Origin: Numida meleagris
Taxonomy: Eukaryota; Chordata; Aves; Galliformes; Numididae
Direction of reading: 5' to 3'
Assembly (NCBI RefSeq): GCF_002078875.1
Contig: NC_034411.1
Location: 54,964,486-55,028,485, forward strand
DNA: 64,000 nucleotides
Below are positions 46,446-57,473 of this stretch, in pieces. The stretch's first letter is position 1, and every line of letters begins with the position of its first letter. Under the pieces are notes generated by a model that was given only the letters and a program-made list of their open reading frames with translations, was not told where the DNA came from and did no database searches. The translations under genes and the position numbers were made by a program.

Positions 46446-48675
46446 ATTGTAGAAGTACTTGTTTCAGTATGCCACTGGTCTTTTGTAGGAAAAAATTAAC
46501 TAATGCATATTTTTATTTATGTTTAATGCTGTCTTATCTATACATATATTCCAGACTTGAAAGCACAAGTGTAAACAACAATTTGAGAAGTTGGTTCCTT
46601 TCCTATAAAATCCTCTATATCTTAGGAATCAGCTTTTCCATTTTTTTCCTGTAGAAGTGTTATCACTGGATAATTTCCGTATGAAGTTTGAAAAGTAAAC
46701 TCCAATAATTTAAAGACAATATATAGCATTAGATGTAAGAAAGAACTTAATTTAGTATACCTTGTTTGGAATTATACACAGTATATTATGCTTTCATTGC
46801 AAAACTCAAGTGAAACAAATAGGGTCCCAAACAGGGTAGAAAAACTGCTGCTACAGTAACACACCAGATCTGACAGTATTTCTGTTAATTAGTATCAGAG
46901 GTATTGCTTAGCACAGCAATAATTATGAAGTTACTATGCCACCCAGTCACTGAACTATGATAAAGATAGGACATAACTATCAAGGCCTTCTTCAGTCTGA
47001 TGGAGAAAGCTCAACTTTACAATGATTTAGGTGGAATTCAGATAGGACCTCAATTACTACTCCTTGTTACTACTTCTGACCTACCCTCTTCCGGCACAAG
47101 CATTTTTGCTCTTTGAGCCAAACACTTTCCCTGCGACCTCTGCAGATTCAGCCACAAAACAGATGCTTGGTATCCCTTCTTTACACTTAAAATATGCAGT
47201 CCCCTTCCCAGATCCTTGCAATACCAAGGTATGCATAGAGTAGCTTCCTTTGAATTTGTCTTTCATTGTACTGTCTGAATTTCATCTTTAAAGTTCGAAC
47301 ACATGGAATAGTTCTGTTTACAATTAAGGAATAACCACTAGGAATCAAGGTCAAGCCAAACTAGGGGATTGAATCTACCTCCTGAAGACTAAAAAATGCA
47401 CAGTAAAAGAGAAGCTAAATATTGTTTAAAGCAATTTCAATTCTATGCAATAATGAGGTATTGCTACATATCCTCTCCTTCTACAATTTAGCTCAAGTTA
47501 TTGTGCAGCTAAGTAGAAGTACAGAATCAAAATGGTAGAGATTGAAACTGCAATGCTTAAAGAACCCCAGCCAGGAGAACCTAGTGCAGCTGCCCTTCAT
47601 CTATGATATTTTTCTGAGTGAGATGTTTCTGTTATGACTAAGACCACTAAGTATAGTGAAACAAATCAACCTCTAATAAGGTAAAAACCTATCTAGAAAG
47701 CAAAAGTGAACAGCAAAGTGAGGCAATGCTAGAAAGAACAAGCATTAAGGAGATGTTTTTGCATAGACCTAGATCTTTCCAGTCTAATTTTTAATCCTAA
47801 AGGCAAAATATCTCACACATGAGATATGTAAACAGGCTAAATATGACCCAGATTAAGGGCAAAACAAACACGTGGACTGCACTACCACACAGAAGGAATT
47901 GAGTTCAAAAATGCTCAGAGATTAACTGAGCTGCATCAGAAGGAAGAGATTGAGTTCATATGAAAAACAGGAATTAGAACTCAAGGCCTTACATTTTAGT
48001 CACAGTGTGAAGCAACAGCAAGCTCATGTTTATTATTTGTTGAGACTGAAAAGTTATGAGAAAGATTTTCCACTGTAACTGGAGGCAGAAGCACGAGAAA
48101 TCTTCTGAGGAAACTTCTTCTGTGCAAATGTGAAAAGCCCAAGAGACTTGCTTTGCTGAACGAGCATTATAAATAATGTTTGTATCAAAGACACAGTGAT
48201 GAATTCTGAGATTTGCTGCTTGTCATTCATCTCTACCCCATTGAAGAGCTATAAGAGCAGAAGAACGTGTTTAGGGTTTGCCACCATTCCTATATCAGAC
48301 ATTACATTTATGCTCCGTACTTGAAGTTTTTATTTGCATCATGTATGAAAATTATCTAATATAGATGCTGTTCTAAAGGTGTAATTGCTTACGGTAGTAA
48401 ACAGACAAATAAGAAGAGCAAGAAGAACATTCAGTAAGCAGAGGAGAAGTCTGGATCATGTGCTGGATTCAGCCTAGAACTAGAATTTGTCAATAGCTAC
48501 AGGAAGATTTCATCCTGTCTGCTCTTTATGCTTTCCCCTCACTAATCTCTTCCCCATTCCCACTAGAAATATTAGTTCCTACCACTGTTTGGCACTCTTT
48601 TCTTAGGAGGCCATGATTCTTTGCCAGGCTTCCCACACACTGTAGAACAACTGAAGGGACACCTCCCCAACTGCA
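46446..48675. other. No gene recognised; unique AT-rich DNA
   Basis: About 2.2 kb between the mariner and a CR1 with no recognisable exon, RNA gene or further transposon. ORFs are about 60 codons. Confidence 0.65.
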
Positions 48676-49256
48676 AATCTTAGAATTGTTTGGGTTGGAA
48701 ATCATCTAGTTCCAACCCCCCTGCTATAGGCAGGGACACTTCCTGCTAGACCAGGTTGCTCAAAGCCCCATCCACCTGTCCTTGAATGCCTCCAGGGAGG
48801 GGGCATCCACAACCTCACTGGGCAACCTCTATCACTGTCTCATCACACTCACAGTAAAGAATTTCTTCCTAATATCTAGTTTAAACCTATCCTCTTCCAG
48901 TTTAAAGCTATTTCCCCTTGTCCTTTCGCTACATGCCTTTATAAAAAGTTGTACCTCAGCCCTCCTGTAGGCCCCCTTCAGGTACTGGAAGGCTGCTATA
49001 AGGTTGTCCCCCCCCTGGAGGGGGGCCCTTCTACTCTCCAGGCTGAAGAGCCCCAACTTTCCCAGCCTATCCTCATCAGGAAGGTGCTCCAGCATTCTGA
49101 TAATCTTTGTGGTCCCCCTCTGGACCCCCTCCAACAGCTCTATGTCCTCTTTGTGCTGCATGCGGTACTCCAGGTGGGGTTTCATGAGAGCAGAGTAGAG
49201 GGGCAGAATAATCTCCCTTGATCTATTGGTCATGCTTCTCTTTACGTATGTTCTAT
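48676..49256 (-). mobile_element. CR1 LINE, 5'-truncated, with 3' end
   Basis: The plus strand begins AATCTTAGAATTGTTTGGGT and continues through CCCCATCCACCTGTCCTTGA, TCACAGTAAAGAATTTCTTC, GCCCCCTTCAGGTACTGG and CAACAGCTCTATGTCC. This is reverse-complement CR1 from the 3' terminus into ORF2. It is among the longer and better preserved copies here, and the C-rich stretch at 49010-49026 is part of it. It belongs to a different subfamily from the copy at 5003-5618, judging by the 3' UTR. Confidence 0.95.
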
Positions 49257-49278
49257 TGATCACACTTATCGTTACCAC
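48832..49278 (-). pseudogene. CR1 ORF2 C-terminal remnant, open for 148 codons
   Basis: The minus-strand open frame covers the region after the reverse-transcriptase core. Blocks in order are [89 protein letters not shown] and KFFTVSVMRQ. Compared with the family, a short deletion removes the segment after HLEYRMQ. The endonuclease and RT catalytic motifs are missing because of 5' truncation. Residues upstream of about 49256 are outside the element. It is non-functional but little damaged by stops. Confidence 0.9.
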
Positions 49279-49336
49279 TTCATAAGTGCCTTTTCACCAT
49301 TGGATTCAGAGTTCTATAGGGAATGGATTTTAGTAG

Positions 49337-49607
49337 CGTTGTGGTTTAACCCAGCAAATAACTTAAGCACCACACAGCCCTTGGCTCATTTCCCACCCAA
49401 GTGGGTGGAAGGAGAGAGCTAGAAAATACAGAACTCATGGGTTGAGACGAAATGTATTTACTAAGACAGGGGAGATGCAATACACTCGCTGCCTACTGAC
49501 CAACACCCCACCAGCACCAGTTTGGGTCCAGGTATACTCCCATTACTCAGCAACAACCGAACACTGGTGTACTATAGGTGTACCCTGATTCAGCCAAAAC
49601 CAGGGCA
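49337..49607 (-). mobile_element. ERVL-type solo LTR, internally shortened
   Basis: The plus strand begins CGTTGTGGTTTAACCCAGC, then AAGCACCACACAGCCCTTGG, TCATGGGTTGAGACG, AACACCCCACCAGC and CAGCCAAAACCAGGGCA. In reverse complement this is an abundant avian ERVL-type LTR that I recall as starting TGTCCTGGTTTCGGCTGG and ending GGTTAAACCACAACA. Flanks AGTAG (49332-49336) and GGTAG (49608-49612) look like a 5-bp duplication with one change. At 271 bp it is shorter than the family members I recall, so it has probably lost internal sequence. Confidence 0.75.
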
Positions 49608-52600
49608 GGTAGAAAGGAGTTATAGGACAGAAAAAGGATGATAGGAAGCAGTGGATGATCAGGACTCCTGTTTCTTGTACACATATGGATTCAGAGCTAT
49701 TCTCTCTTACCCGAAATACAGATAGTTCCCAGAAAGTTCTCAAAAACCAGAGGTAAGACTTCTAAACCATCTGCCTGCCAACTACAATGCCTGCTGTTTC
49801 CTTTTCCAACAGAGAAATAACATTGTCTGGTTCTCCCTGACTCATGATCTATAGTAAAGTGGAATTTACAAACCACCACAGTCCAGGGAAGGGATGCCGT
49901 GATGTGTGTTACGTCATGTCAGCACAGACAGATACAGGCCGCCCAGGTTGTTTTCAGCCCATGTTCCATTCTACTGCTGAGTGAGTGAGCATAGATATGA
50001 GGACTGCATCCAGGTAGACAAAAATCTATCTACAAATCTGCAAGTGGAACTGTGGCTTACTGTGCTCTGATCTTTGAATCTGCTCAGATCTTTGAAGAGT
50101 TCTGTGTAGCTGCTTGTGGAATGAGTGACGTTTTAAATAAATGATAGCATTAGCTGCAGCTCAGCAGGAGCCACAGTCTTCCACAGAGGCAGAGTTCAGC
50201 TAACAGCTAGTCTTGGGGAATCAGGGGCTCCTCTGAAGCTCTTGTAGACAATGTGTCCACATTGCTTTAGGCAATAGCTTTCCAGAAAGGACTGCTGGAC
50301 GCAGCAATAACTATACTCAGCGTGTACTAGTAATGGCCAAAGACTGGAATGGATTCATGATCTTTTGTCTAAAATCCAAAATTCTGAAAAACTTTTCTAA
50401 AAGAAGTATCCCATCAGCACTACCAACAACTTCAGACTGTCTGCTGTCTCAGAAAGGACGTCACATATTCCACTTGTGGTTGCTCAGCACCTATCACACT
50501 CAAAAGAACAGTGGCAACAGGCAGACACTTCTTGCACTTCTTTACTTCATTCTCTCATTGCAGGATGAACCTTCTGATGGGATGACAATTTCATCCATAA
50601 TTAGTAGTTAGAAAGCATTTGAAAGTGCAATAAGCATGCACATTAAGCAATTTATTAATTCTTTTGCTCTTTAACATTTTACTGAATATACTCATTAAGT
50701 AAAGAAGAGGTGCTCATGAAATTAAATTGCTGTGAGGTATAGAGAAAATTCTTATACATCCCAGTAAATGTGTCTGAACCACTTCACTGTTTGGCTGATG
50801 GATTCAGTTCAGCTGAGTCATTTTTATCAGGTCAACTGTAAATTTACTCAATACTACTGTAGAAAGCTATTGATTTATTAGGTAATGTGTACAAGCATTG
50901 TCCTGGACGAATTTAAGTTTTTGCTAGTATAACACATGTTTTTAAAATATGAAACTCACTAAAGCAGGTATTGCCCTGGAAAAATAGAAGAGGCTGATGA
51001 TAATTACTAAATACACTCATTACAGTAATCAAAAGTGGTTGAATGCAAATGAACATCATGTGGAGAACAGGATATGTGACACTGACTTCTCTGGACTGAG
51101 GGCAGGGATATGGGAGACAGGAGAATGTGTTAAAGGGAAATGCAAAGGAAGGAAATGTGAGACAGAACAAAAAGAAGGCAAGTCCATACAATTTACGTCA
51201 AAACTGTCTTAAAAAAAGAGCAGCCAAGAAGACATTTCAGTCCTTTTCCGTTTTGATGTCACGGCAATAATTTATGTATGAATTTTGTAAGAATCTTACA
51301 ATTGTTTTGTTTTAAAGTAAACTACAGATGTTTGAGATTAAATACGCAGACTTGATCATGAATAAGACGACAGAATGGGAAACTGATAGAAACAGAATGG
51401 ACTGAACACCTTGAGAACAGTATTTGCTACATTCACAGGTAGCAGAAGTTTGCTGCTGGTGTATTTACAAAAGACACTAAATTTTTGTCATAGCATTCTG
51501 TCTCCTTATGCCAGATGCAAGTGCAAAAACCAGAGGTCCGTGGGCAATACCATGATTTAAGAAGCAATTTCTCAAACATGAAGTCATGGGCATGATTTAT
51601 TTCACTTATTCAATTGTTAGGTCTCAAAAATAGAAAGCTACAGACTTTTTTCCTTTTCCAGTCTTCCAGTTAGGTTTTTATTAAAAAACAGCCTGAAGAA
51701 ATGCCTTTTATCTTAAATGAGGCTTAAACAACAGTTATTTTCTTTAATGCAACTCCTTGAAGATTTGATTGATCGATCTAGTCCTCGCCTTAGCAAAATG
51801 ACAAGTGAAGGAAATCAGCAGCACCCTTTATACAGAGCCAAAGGCTGTCACCACTAACTGTGGTTCTGTTAGATGGAAAGCTATAGCCACTGAAATTACG
51901 TGCAGAAGTTAGACAAAGAGCGTGAATAGGAGTTATTGGGATATCCTGGTAAACTCTTAAGGTAAAAACACTTCTTAGTGAACCACTGGCTTAGCAATAA
52001 AGAATATGCATCCACATAGAAATCACTGTGTATATTCTTTTGTCTCCAGTGAAACTCTGAGATGTCAGTGCTTCATGTTCTTTCCTATTAGTTCTCTTGT
52101 CATGATGTCAGTTCTTTGTGTGCACTCAGCAAATTAGCTGTAGATTATCTCTGTCATCCTGCATGCTAGTGCACTGCTTATCATTATACATTTCTTTTTC
52201 TTTGTAACCTACTAAAGACTATACTTGAAAAAATTTGATGAAAAAGATTGTCCACATTCTGCTCGGAATGTAAATATCAGTGATGTATACTGTAAAGATT
52301 GAAAATTTCACCTGAATTCTCCTATACATACACAGTAAAAATAAACCAATGAGAATACATCCACAGAAATTCATGTTCCAATGCTCTACTTCAATTGAAT
52401 CTCAACATATACTATTTCATTAAAAAAACAAGAGTTAGTAATTTGTTACTATTGTTTTCCACAACAGAAAACATCTGATTTGTTGTAATTAGACAAGGCA
52501 GAAGATACATGCCATCACTTAACAAGCTGAACAGCAATTGACTTTCATGATCATTTGCCAATCCTCAGGCATTAAAAGGAAGCCAACATCATTTCTTTTG

Positions 52601-55341
52601 ACGTAATTTCTGTACAGTAAATAGGGCATTTGTGCAAATTTGATGGGCTTCATTAAATCTTACAGAGCAAGAGAAAAAGAAAAGATCGTGCAGTGTAATA
52701 GAGTGTAGCCTTGGGACATTGCATCCTGTGATACTAGAGAGTTGCCGGGGTAACTGCAAGATGCAGATTCCAAACATGTTTTGTAAGGGAAGAAAAACTG
52801 TTAGAGGAATGGTGACTTTTCTCTTTCTTCTTGTGCAAATGCAGTATTTGCACAGAGCTTGTATAGAGTTCTCTTGTTGTTCCTTATGTATTGTCTTGAG
52901 AGATTTTTCAAGTTTTAGATTGAGTGCTGCAAAAACAATTAGCAGAATTTTACTAGTACCAGGCTAGGGCACAATTTACCTGGCAGCAGCTCAGTTCTCA
53001 AGTGCAATGTACCAAACTTCATGGGTGCAGTGACTCACACATGGCAGCCTCCAGACAGAGCAAGAAGAGCGATACAGTCCACCAGCATTCCTTCTTGTTA
53101 CTTTTTTTTTTCCACACCATTTGATTAGATCAGCTCTTTTCCTCTAAGAAATGCAATCAAATTTTTGAGATGGACTTGCTAACTGGAGTCAAGGCAGCAT
53201 ACCATTTTTTACTATGTTTCACTAAAGGTAGCATTTTCAATCTAACTAGAAGCAGATTGAGTTTCACCATACTTTGTAGACAAGTCTGACACTTTTGTTA
53301 ATAAACGTGCATATCACCTATCAGGAATGCAACTTAAAGCTCTAAGTAAATCAGTCAACTCAAATCAGTTAATAACCATAGCTAGATAGTTCAATAATTC
53401 TAATAACTGCACATGTGCAAACCAAATTTCTTCCTTGTACAGGCAAGAAATCAGACAGCTCAGAGCAGTCTTCTCATTCCTCTTGTAAATCTCACGTCTG
53501 GGTCAACCATCACAGCATTTAGGGACACCATCTAAACATGAAACCTGCTCTCTGTGAGTATTCTCAGTAGTCATTTTCAAGAAAGCATTAAGGAAGGGGG
53601 AGAATCATAGCTAAGAATTTAAATCATGGTTTTTTTTTTTTTTGAGCAGAAAGAAAGCTTGCTGCCTTTACATATAACGCTGTCTCTGAACATAATACCA
53701 TGCATATCATACACCGGACAGAGTAGACTGGTCAAGTTCTGGTCAATAGTTAATAACCATAACTAAGCCAAACATTCAGTAAAACCTCTGGGAAAAAAAA
53801 AAAAAGATGGAAAATGCTCCTGCCCACTCCCCTCCAGGCATAGCAAACAACTCCTTCCTTCATATATAACATGCTGGCTGCCCCAACACACAGCAACGAC
53901 CCTTAGATCTCTGAAACCAAGTCTAGAGTTTTTATACAAGTGATTTTAATTTAGAGCAGCATTTATGAATATATCTCCGTAGCACCAGAAGAATCCTTCC
54001 TTTAATTAGCAACTCTGAGCACAACTTGTGGAATACAGCTGGAAACTATGTTTTTATCCCATCCCTGAGGAAAGCCAGGAGGGAAATTCTTCTTTTCTTT
54101 ATCTCGTAGCCCAAGACATCTCATCAGCCTGCAATTCATCAGGTTGTGGTTCCTGATGCTGAGACATGCCCTTATGCATAAATTAGATTTATCAGATGCT
54201 GAACTGAGTTGATCTTCACAATGAGAAATAATTAGTTAATCCATTGTCATTATATCCGTAAAGCTCCCAGGGATAAACAACTAACATATTAGAGAAATGA
54301 TTACAATAATAATGGATTCTTGATGTAAGAAGTGCCAGTTTCAAATTCAGTACAGAAAAAACAAGTTCAGTTAGGAATTCATGGATGTTTATAGATCATC
54401 CCTAAATCTAAGGAGCTCTGTAGTATTTTGAATACCGTGGTCCTGTTTTAAATTCACGTTTTTAAGTACTTCTGTCCTTTTTCCTGGTGCACATGATATT
54501 TAGTTTTTATACAGTGCTTTTTTTGTTTTTATTCAGAGGTACTTGTATATAAACACTATCTTTTTGTCTCGTGTTTTACATTTTGGGAAAGAAGCACAGA
54601 AGTACAACAATTTATCCAAAACAGTGAGCACAGTAAGACACACAGAGGGGTATTCTGCCCAAGAAGTTACATTGTTTATAATATTACAGACATAAAATGA
54701 TGTCACGTGTTATAAAGAAATACTAAAATCAGAAATCAGTCTGTCTATGAAATACTGATACAAAGCCAAAACAATTATTAAGAAAACATACTAGTACATG
54801 AAAAAGAACAAACAAACAAAAAAACCAGAATGCCTGCACACAAGGCCTACCCTTAAACAGAAGGTAAGTACTTTGCTAAATTGGAATCTCTGGGGAGACA
54901 AAGGAAAAATTAATTCAAACAAAATCAAATTTCAACTACTTCACTAGTAGCACCAGTAGATGAATAGAAATACAAATTATTTGAAGTGATTTGAGTAGCA
55001 TGTATCATCCGAACCATTCTGGTTTACACAGATACTCTGGCAACACATTAAATCTCTTGGATTGTCCTCTTATTGGGCATTAAACAAAAGCTTTCAGCCT
55101 TTAACTGAAATTAAGGTTCAGGGGTAGAAAAGAATTCTGAAGAGTTTTACAATCATTATTTCAGATCTGAAAACCACAGCTCAAAAAGCCCAGTCCTTTC
55201 CTGGATAAACTAACAAGGTTAAGGCAATTTATTTTTAAATACTAAGTGTAACACAATGGAAAGCACAGCAGTGACAGCAGAGCAGCAACATCCCAGGCTG
55301 CAGCAAGTGAGGATTTGCTCAAATGCAACAGCCATAAGCGT

Positions 55342-55413
55342 GCACACACACACACAAAAAAAAAACAACAAAAAAACCACAACCACACAAACACAAAAAA
55401 ACACACAAACACA
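55342..55413. repeat. CA/A-rich low-complexity tract
   Basis: (CA)n followed by A-runs broken by single C residues. Frames with Thr/Lys/His-rich or Val/Phe/Cys-rich peptides across it are artefacts. Confidence 0.93.
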
Positions 55414-56768
55414 GAAAGAATCAGCTTACCTTCTGAAGGCCTCAGGCATGCAGAGAATTCCAAGGAAACACTCTCTTTTCCACTGCCAACCCTTAAACGA
55501 GGTCTGGGAAGGGGCGGATCCTGGCTGCACCCCTTCCGGTCATTCAGGGGCATTGCATGCACCTGAGCTCCCCTAGGTTGGCCCTGCCTTCCCTCCAGCT
55601 GCTCAACTGGTTCAGACTGTGACAGCATTTCCACTACAGTAAGTAACTTCACAGGATAGCAATTTCTGAAGGTAAATGCCTGAAATGCTACAGAGAATAT
55701 TAAATGTCATGGTTATCCAGACTCAGCTTCCAATCTAGTTGTGGAATAAATGCATATAGATATTTATAAGGTTCTCTATCATCTGAGATCTTCACATATA
55801 TACTAAATGGGTTTCTCAAAAAAATACCATAGGTCAGGCAGAAGAAGTGGTGTGTTACTTAAACTTCTGTTGCGCCACTGTGCAACAGTTTTTAATGGAA
55901 CATGGACACGGCTCTAAAGCGTAGCTCTGTTATGGAGGAAGCATCTTTAAACTAATTACTTGCATGATCAGTTCTTGATTTGAGATTAAGGCCCCTAGGC
56001 TACTAATATGCTTGTAGAATGAATAGGGCCATGATCCATTCACTGGTAGGGACTTCAGGCACATCGTGCTGTAGCCATACTTTCTGTAACAACACAAGTA
56101 ATAGTATGAACTAGTGAAAGATAAATTAAATGAAAGCTTCTCTTGTGGCTGGTAGGATCAAGCCATGATGATTTTATTGTAGATTTAATAGGAAGATTAG
56201 AATAATTGACATTCTGTGTATCATGCTCATCTTTGAGTGTTTCTCTTTTATCATTCTCACATTTTCATTTGGGAAGAACTTGTAACTGTCAAAATGATGT
56301 TTGATCTTATATTGGCCTTTATAGGACACAACCAAAGTGTAATTTCAGGAATAAATTTCATTCTTTAAAGTTAAACATCTAACATGTTTCCAGTAGCGTA
56401 TTTTTCCAAACAGGTAGAGCCTCTGAACGTGTCTATCTTTGGACAAAAGACAAAACTGAAGAGTAAGGCTCTAGGTTTCTGTATATTTTTAAATGAATAG
56501 AGGATTGGTATTTAATTCTTATTACAAAGTTAATAATTATTATCCTGGTAATATTTAAAGTTTCTTTAGGTGGGATTAATTTTTTTAGCTGGCTGAGGGA
56601 ACATCAGTGGCGCTCCTCCTGCAACTTTTTGTTGCACACAAAAGTGGAATTTAAGTGGAAATGGAATTCACTGGGTCATACCAGGGACCCTAAAAGGAGA
56701 TGGCCCATTCTGGTTCAGCAAAAAGCAGCAATAGAGAAATTCCAAGGGAGAGGACCTACCCAGAGAAG

Positions 56769-56791
56769 AAAAAAAAAAAAAAAAAAAAAAA
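56769..56791. repeat. Poly(A) run, A23
   Basis: A run of 23 A preceded by AGAG-type sequence. No AATAAA lies within the 70 bases upstream and no known SINE, LINE or processed gene body is recognisable, so I do not call it a retrocopy tail. Confidence 0.9.
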
Positions 56792-56949
56792 GCAGGGGGG
56801 ATAGAGAGAGAAGAAGTACAAGAAGTCGTCTGTCTTTCCATTGGGTTTTTTGTTTGTGGTGCTTGCTAGTGGCTCACAGCCATGGTATGACACAAGGTCT
56901 GACAAGATGCATCCTGGTTAGTCACTGATTAGTAGGAGTTGGAAAGAGC

Positions 56950-57473
56950 TGTCAACGGTTTACGGGCGTTCGGCCCGGTTCCGTGACAAAGGGGACGGGG
57001 GATCCACGGGTCCACACCGCGTGAAAAGGGAAAAGGGAAAAAGGGTAAGGAGATGGCCCTGAGAGCAAAGAACAGCGGCAACAATCTGAGGAGAAACAAA
57101 CTAATTTACTAAATAAAATATCGGAATGCAAAACAACACACTATAATACAATATAATTACAATTTAAGCTGATAAATCCAATACAGAGAGAGAGAATGTC
57201 CCAAAATCAAGGTAGGCCTTACTCTACTACCGACGATAAGACGGCTGGAGAGCGAGGTGCTGCCAAGACGAGAGACGGGCGGAAAAGGGACAAGGTCTCG
57301 TGATCTGCAAGTTTTTATACTGTGAGCTTTTATCTTTCCCTCCGGCTGGAAATGGTAGCAGAGGAGCAAAGTACCATGGGGACTGTAGTAGTCCTCTTCT
57401 GAGAACCAGGTATATCCACTACATGATGTTATCATGTGGAATACCAATAACCGAAAATCATAAAACCATGACA
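56950..57473 (-). mobile_element. Solo LTR of an endogenous retrovirus (copy 2)
   Basis: A 524-bp element with ends TGTCA...TGACA is flanked by AGAGC (56945-56949) and AGACC (57474-57478), a 5-bp duplication with one mismatch. It is homologous along its length to 45326-45814, in the same orientation, with many substitutions and several indels. It retains a minus-strand TATA box and a GC-richer segment nearby (57190-57300). No internal retroviral region is present. The different flanks show it is an independent insertion from copy 1 and not the other end of one provirus. The minus-strand frame of 105 codons inside it is not a gene. Confidence 0.9.
57312..57319 (-). promoter_or_regulatory. TATA box of solo LTR copy 2
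   Basis: Read on the minus strand, TATAAAAA in the context CAGTATAAAAACTTGC. It is the expected U3 promoter element and sets the LTR orientation. In copy 1 the corresponding sequence is GATAAAAA after loss of about 15 bases. Confidence 0.65.

Larger units (their letters stand above)
49608..56949. other. No gene recognised; long stretch with minor low-complexity tracts
   Basis: About 7.3 kb with no recognised exon, RNA gene or transposon. It contains a CA/A-rich tract at 55342-55413, a GC-richer patch at 55494-55620 with a GGGGCGG (55511-55517), and an A23 run at 56769-56791. The segment 54100-54400 is repeat-free, AT-rich and carries POU/homeobox-like cores. ORFs of about 90-136 codons across 55242-55652 are overlapping on both strands and unfamiliar. 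Confidence 0.6.

Noticed and set aside
9521..51268. Shared 14-mer TGTCACGGCAATAA near 9521 and 51256
   Set aside because: A few 14-base matches are expected by chance in 64 kb, and homology does not extend beyond the match.
56590..56791. Processed retrocopy ending in A23
   Set aside because: No AATAAA before the A-run, no gene or SINE body recognised, and no flanking duplication that I could find; birds also have few LINE-made retrocopies.
45326..57473. One 12-kb provirus with the two LTRs as its ends
   Set aside because: Each LTR has its own matching flanks, the two are substantially diverged, and the interior holds a mariner, a CR1, an ERVL-type LTR and unique DNA but no retroviral genes.
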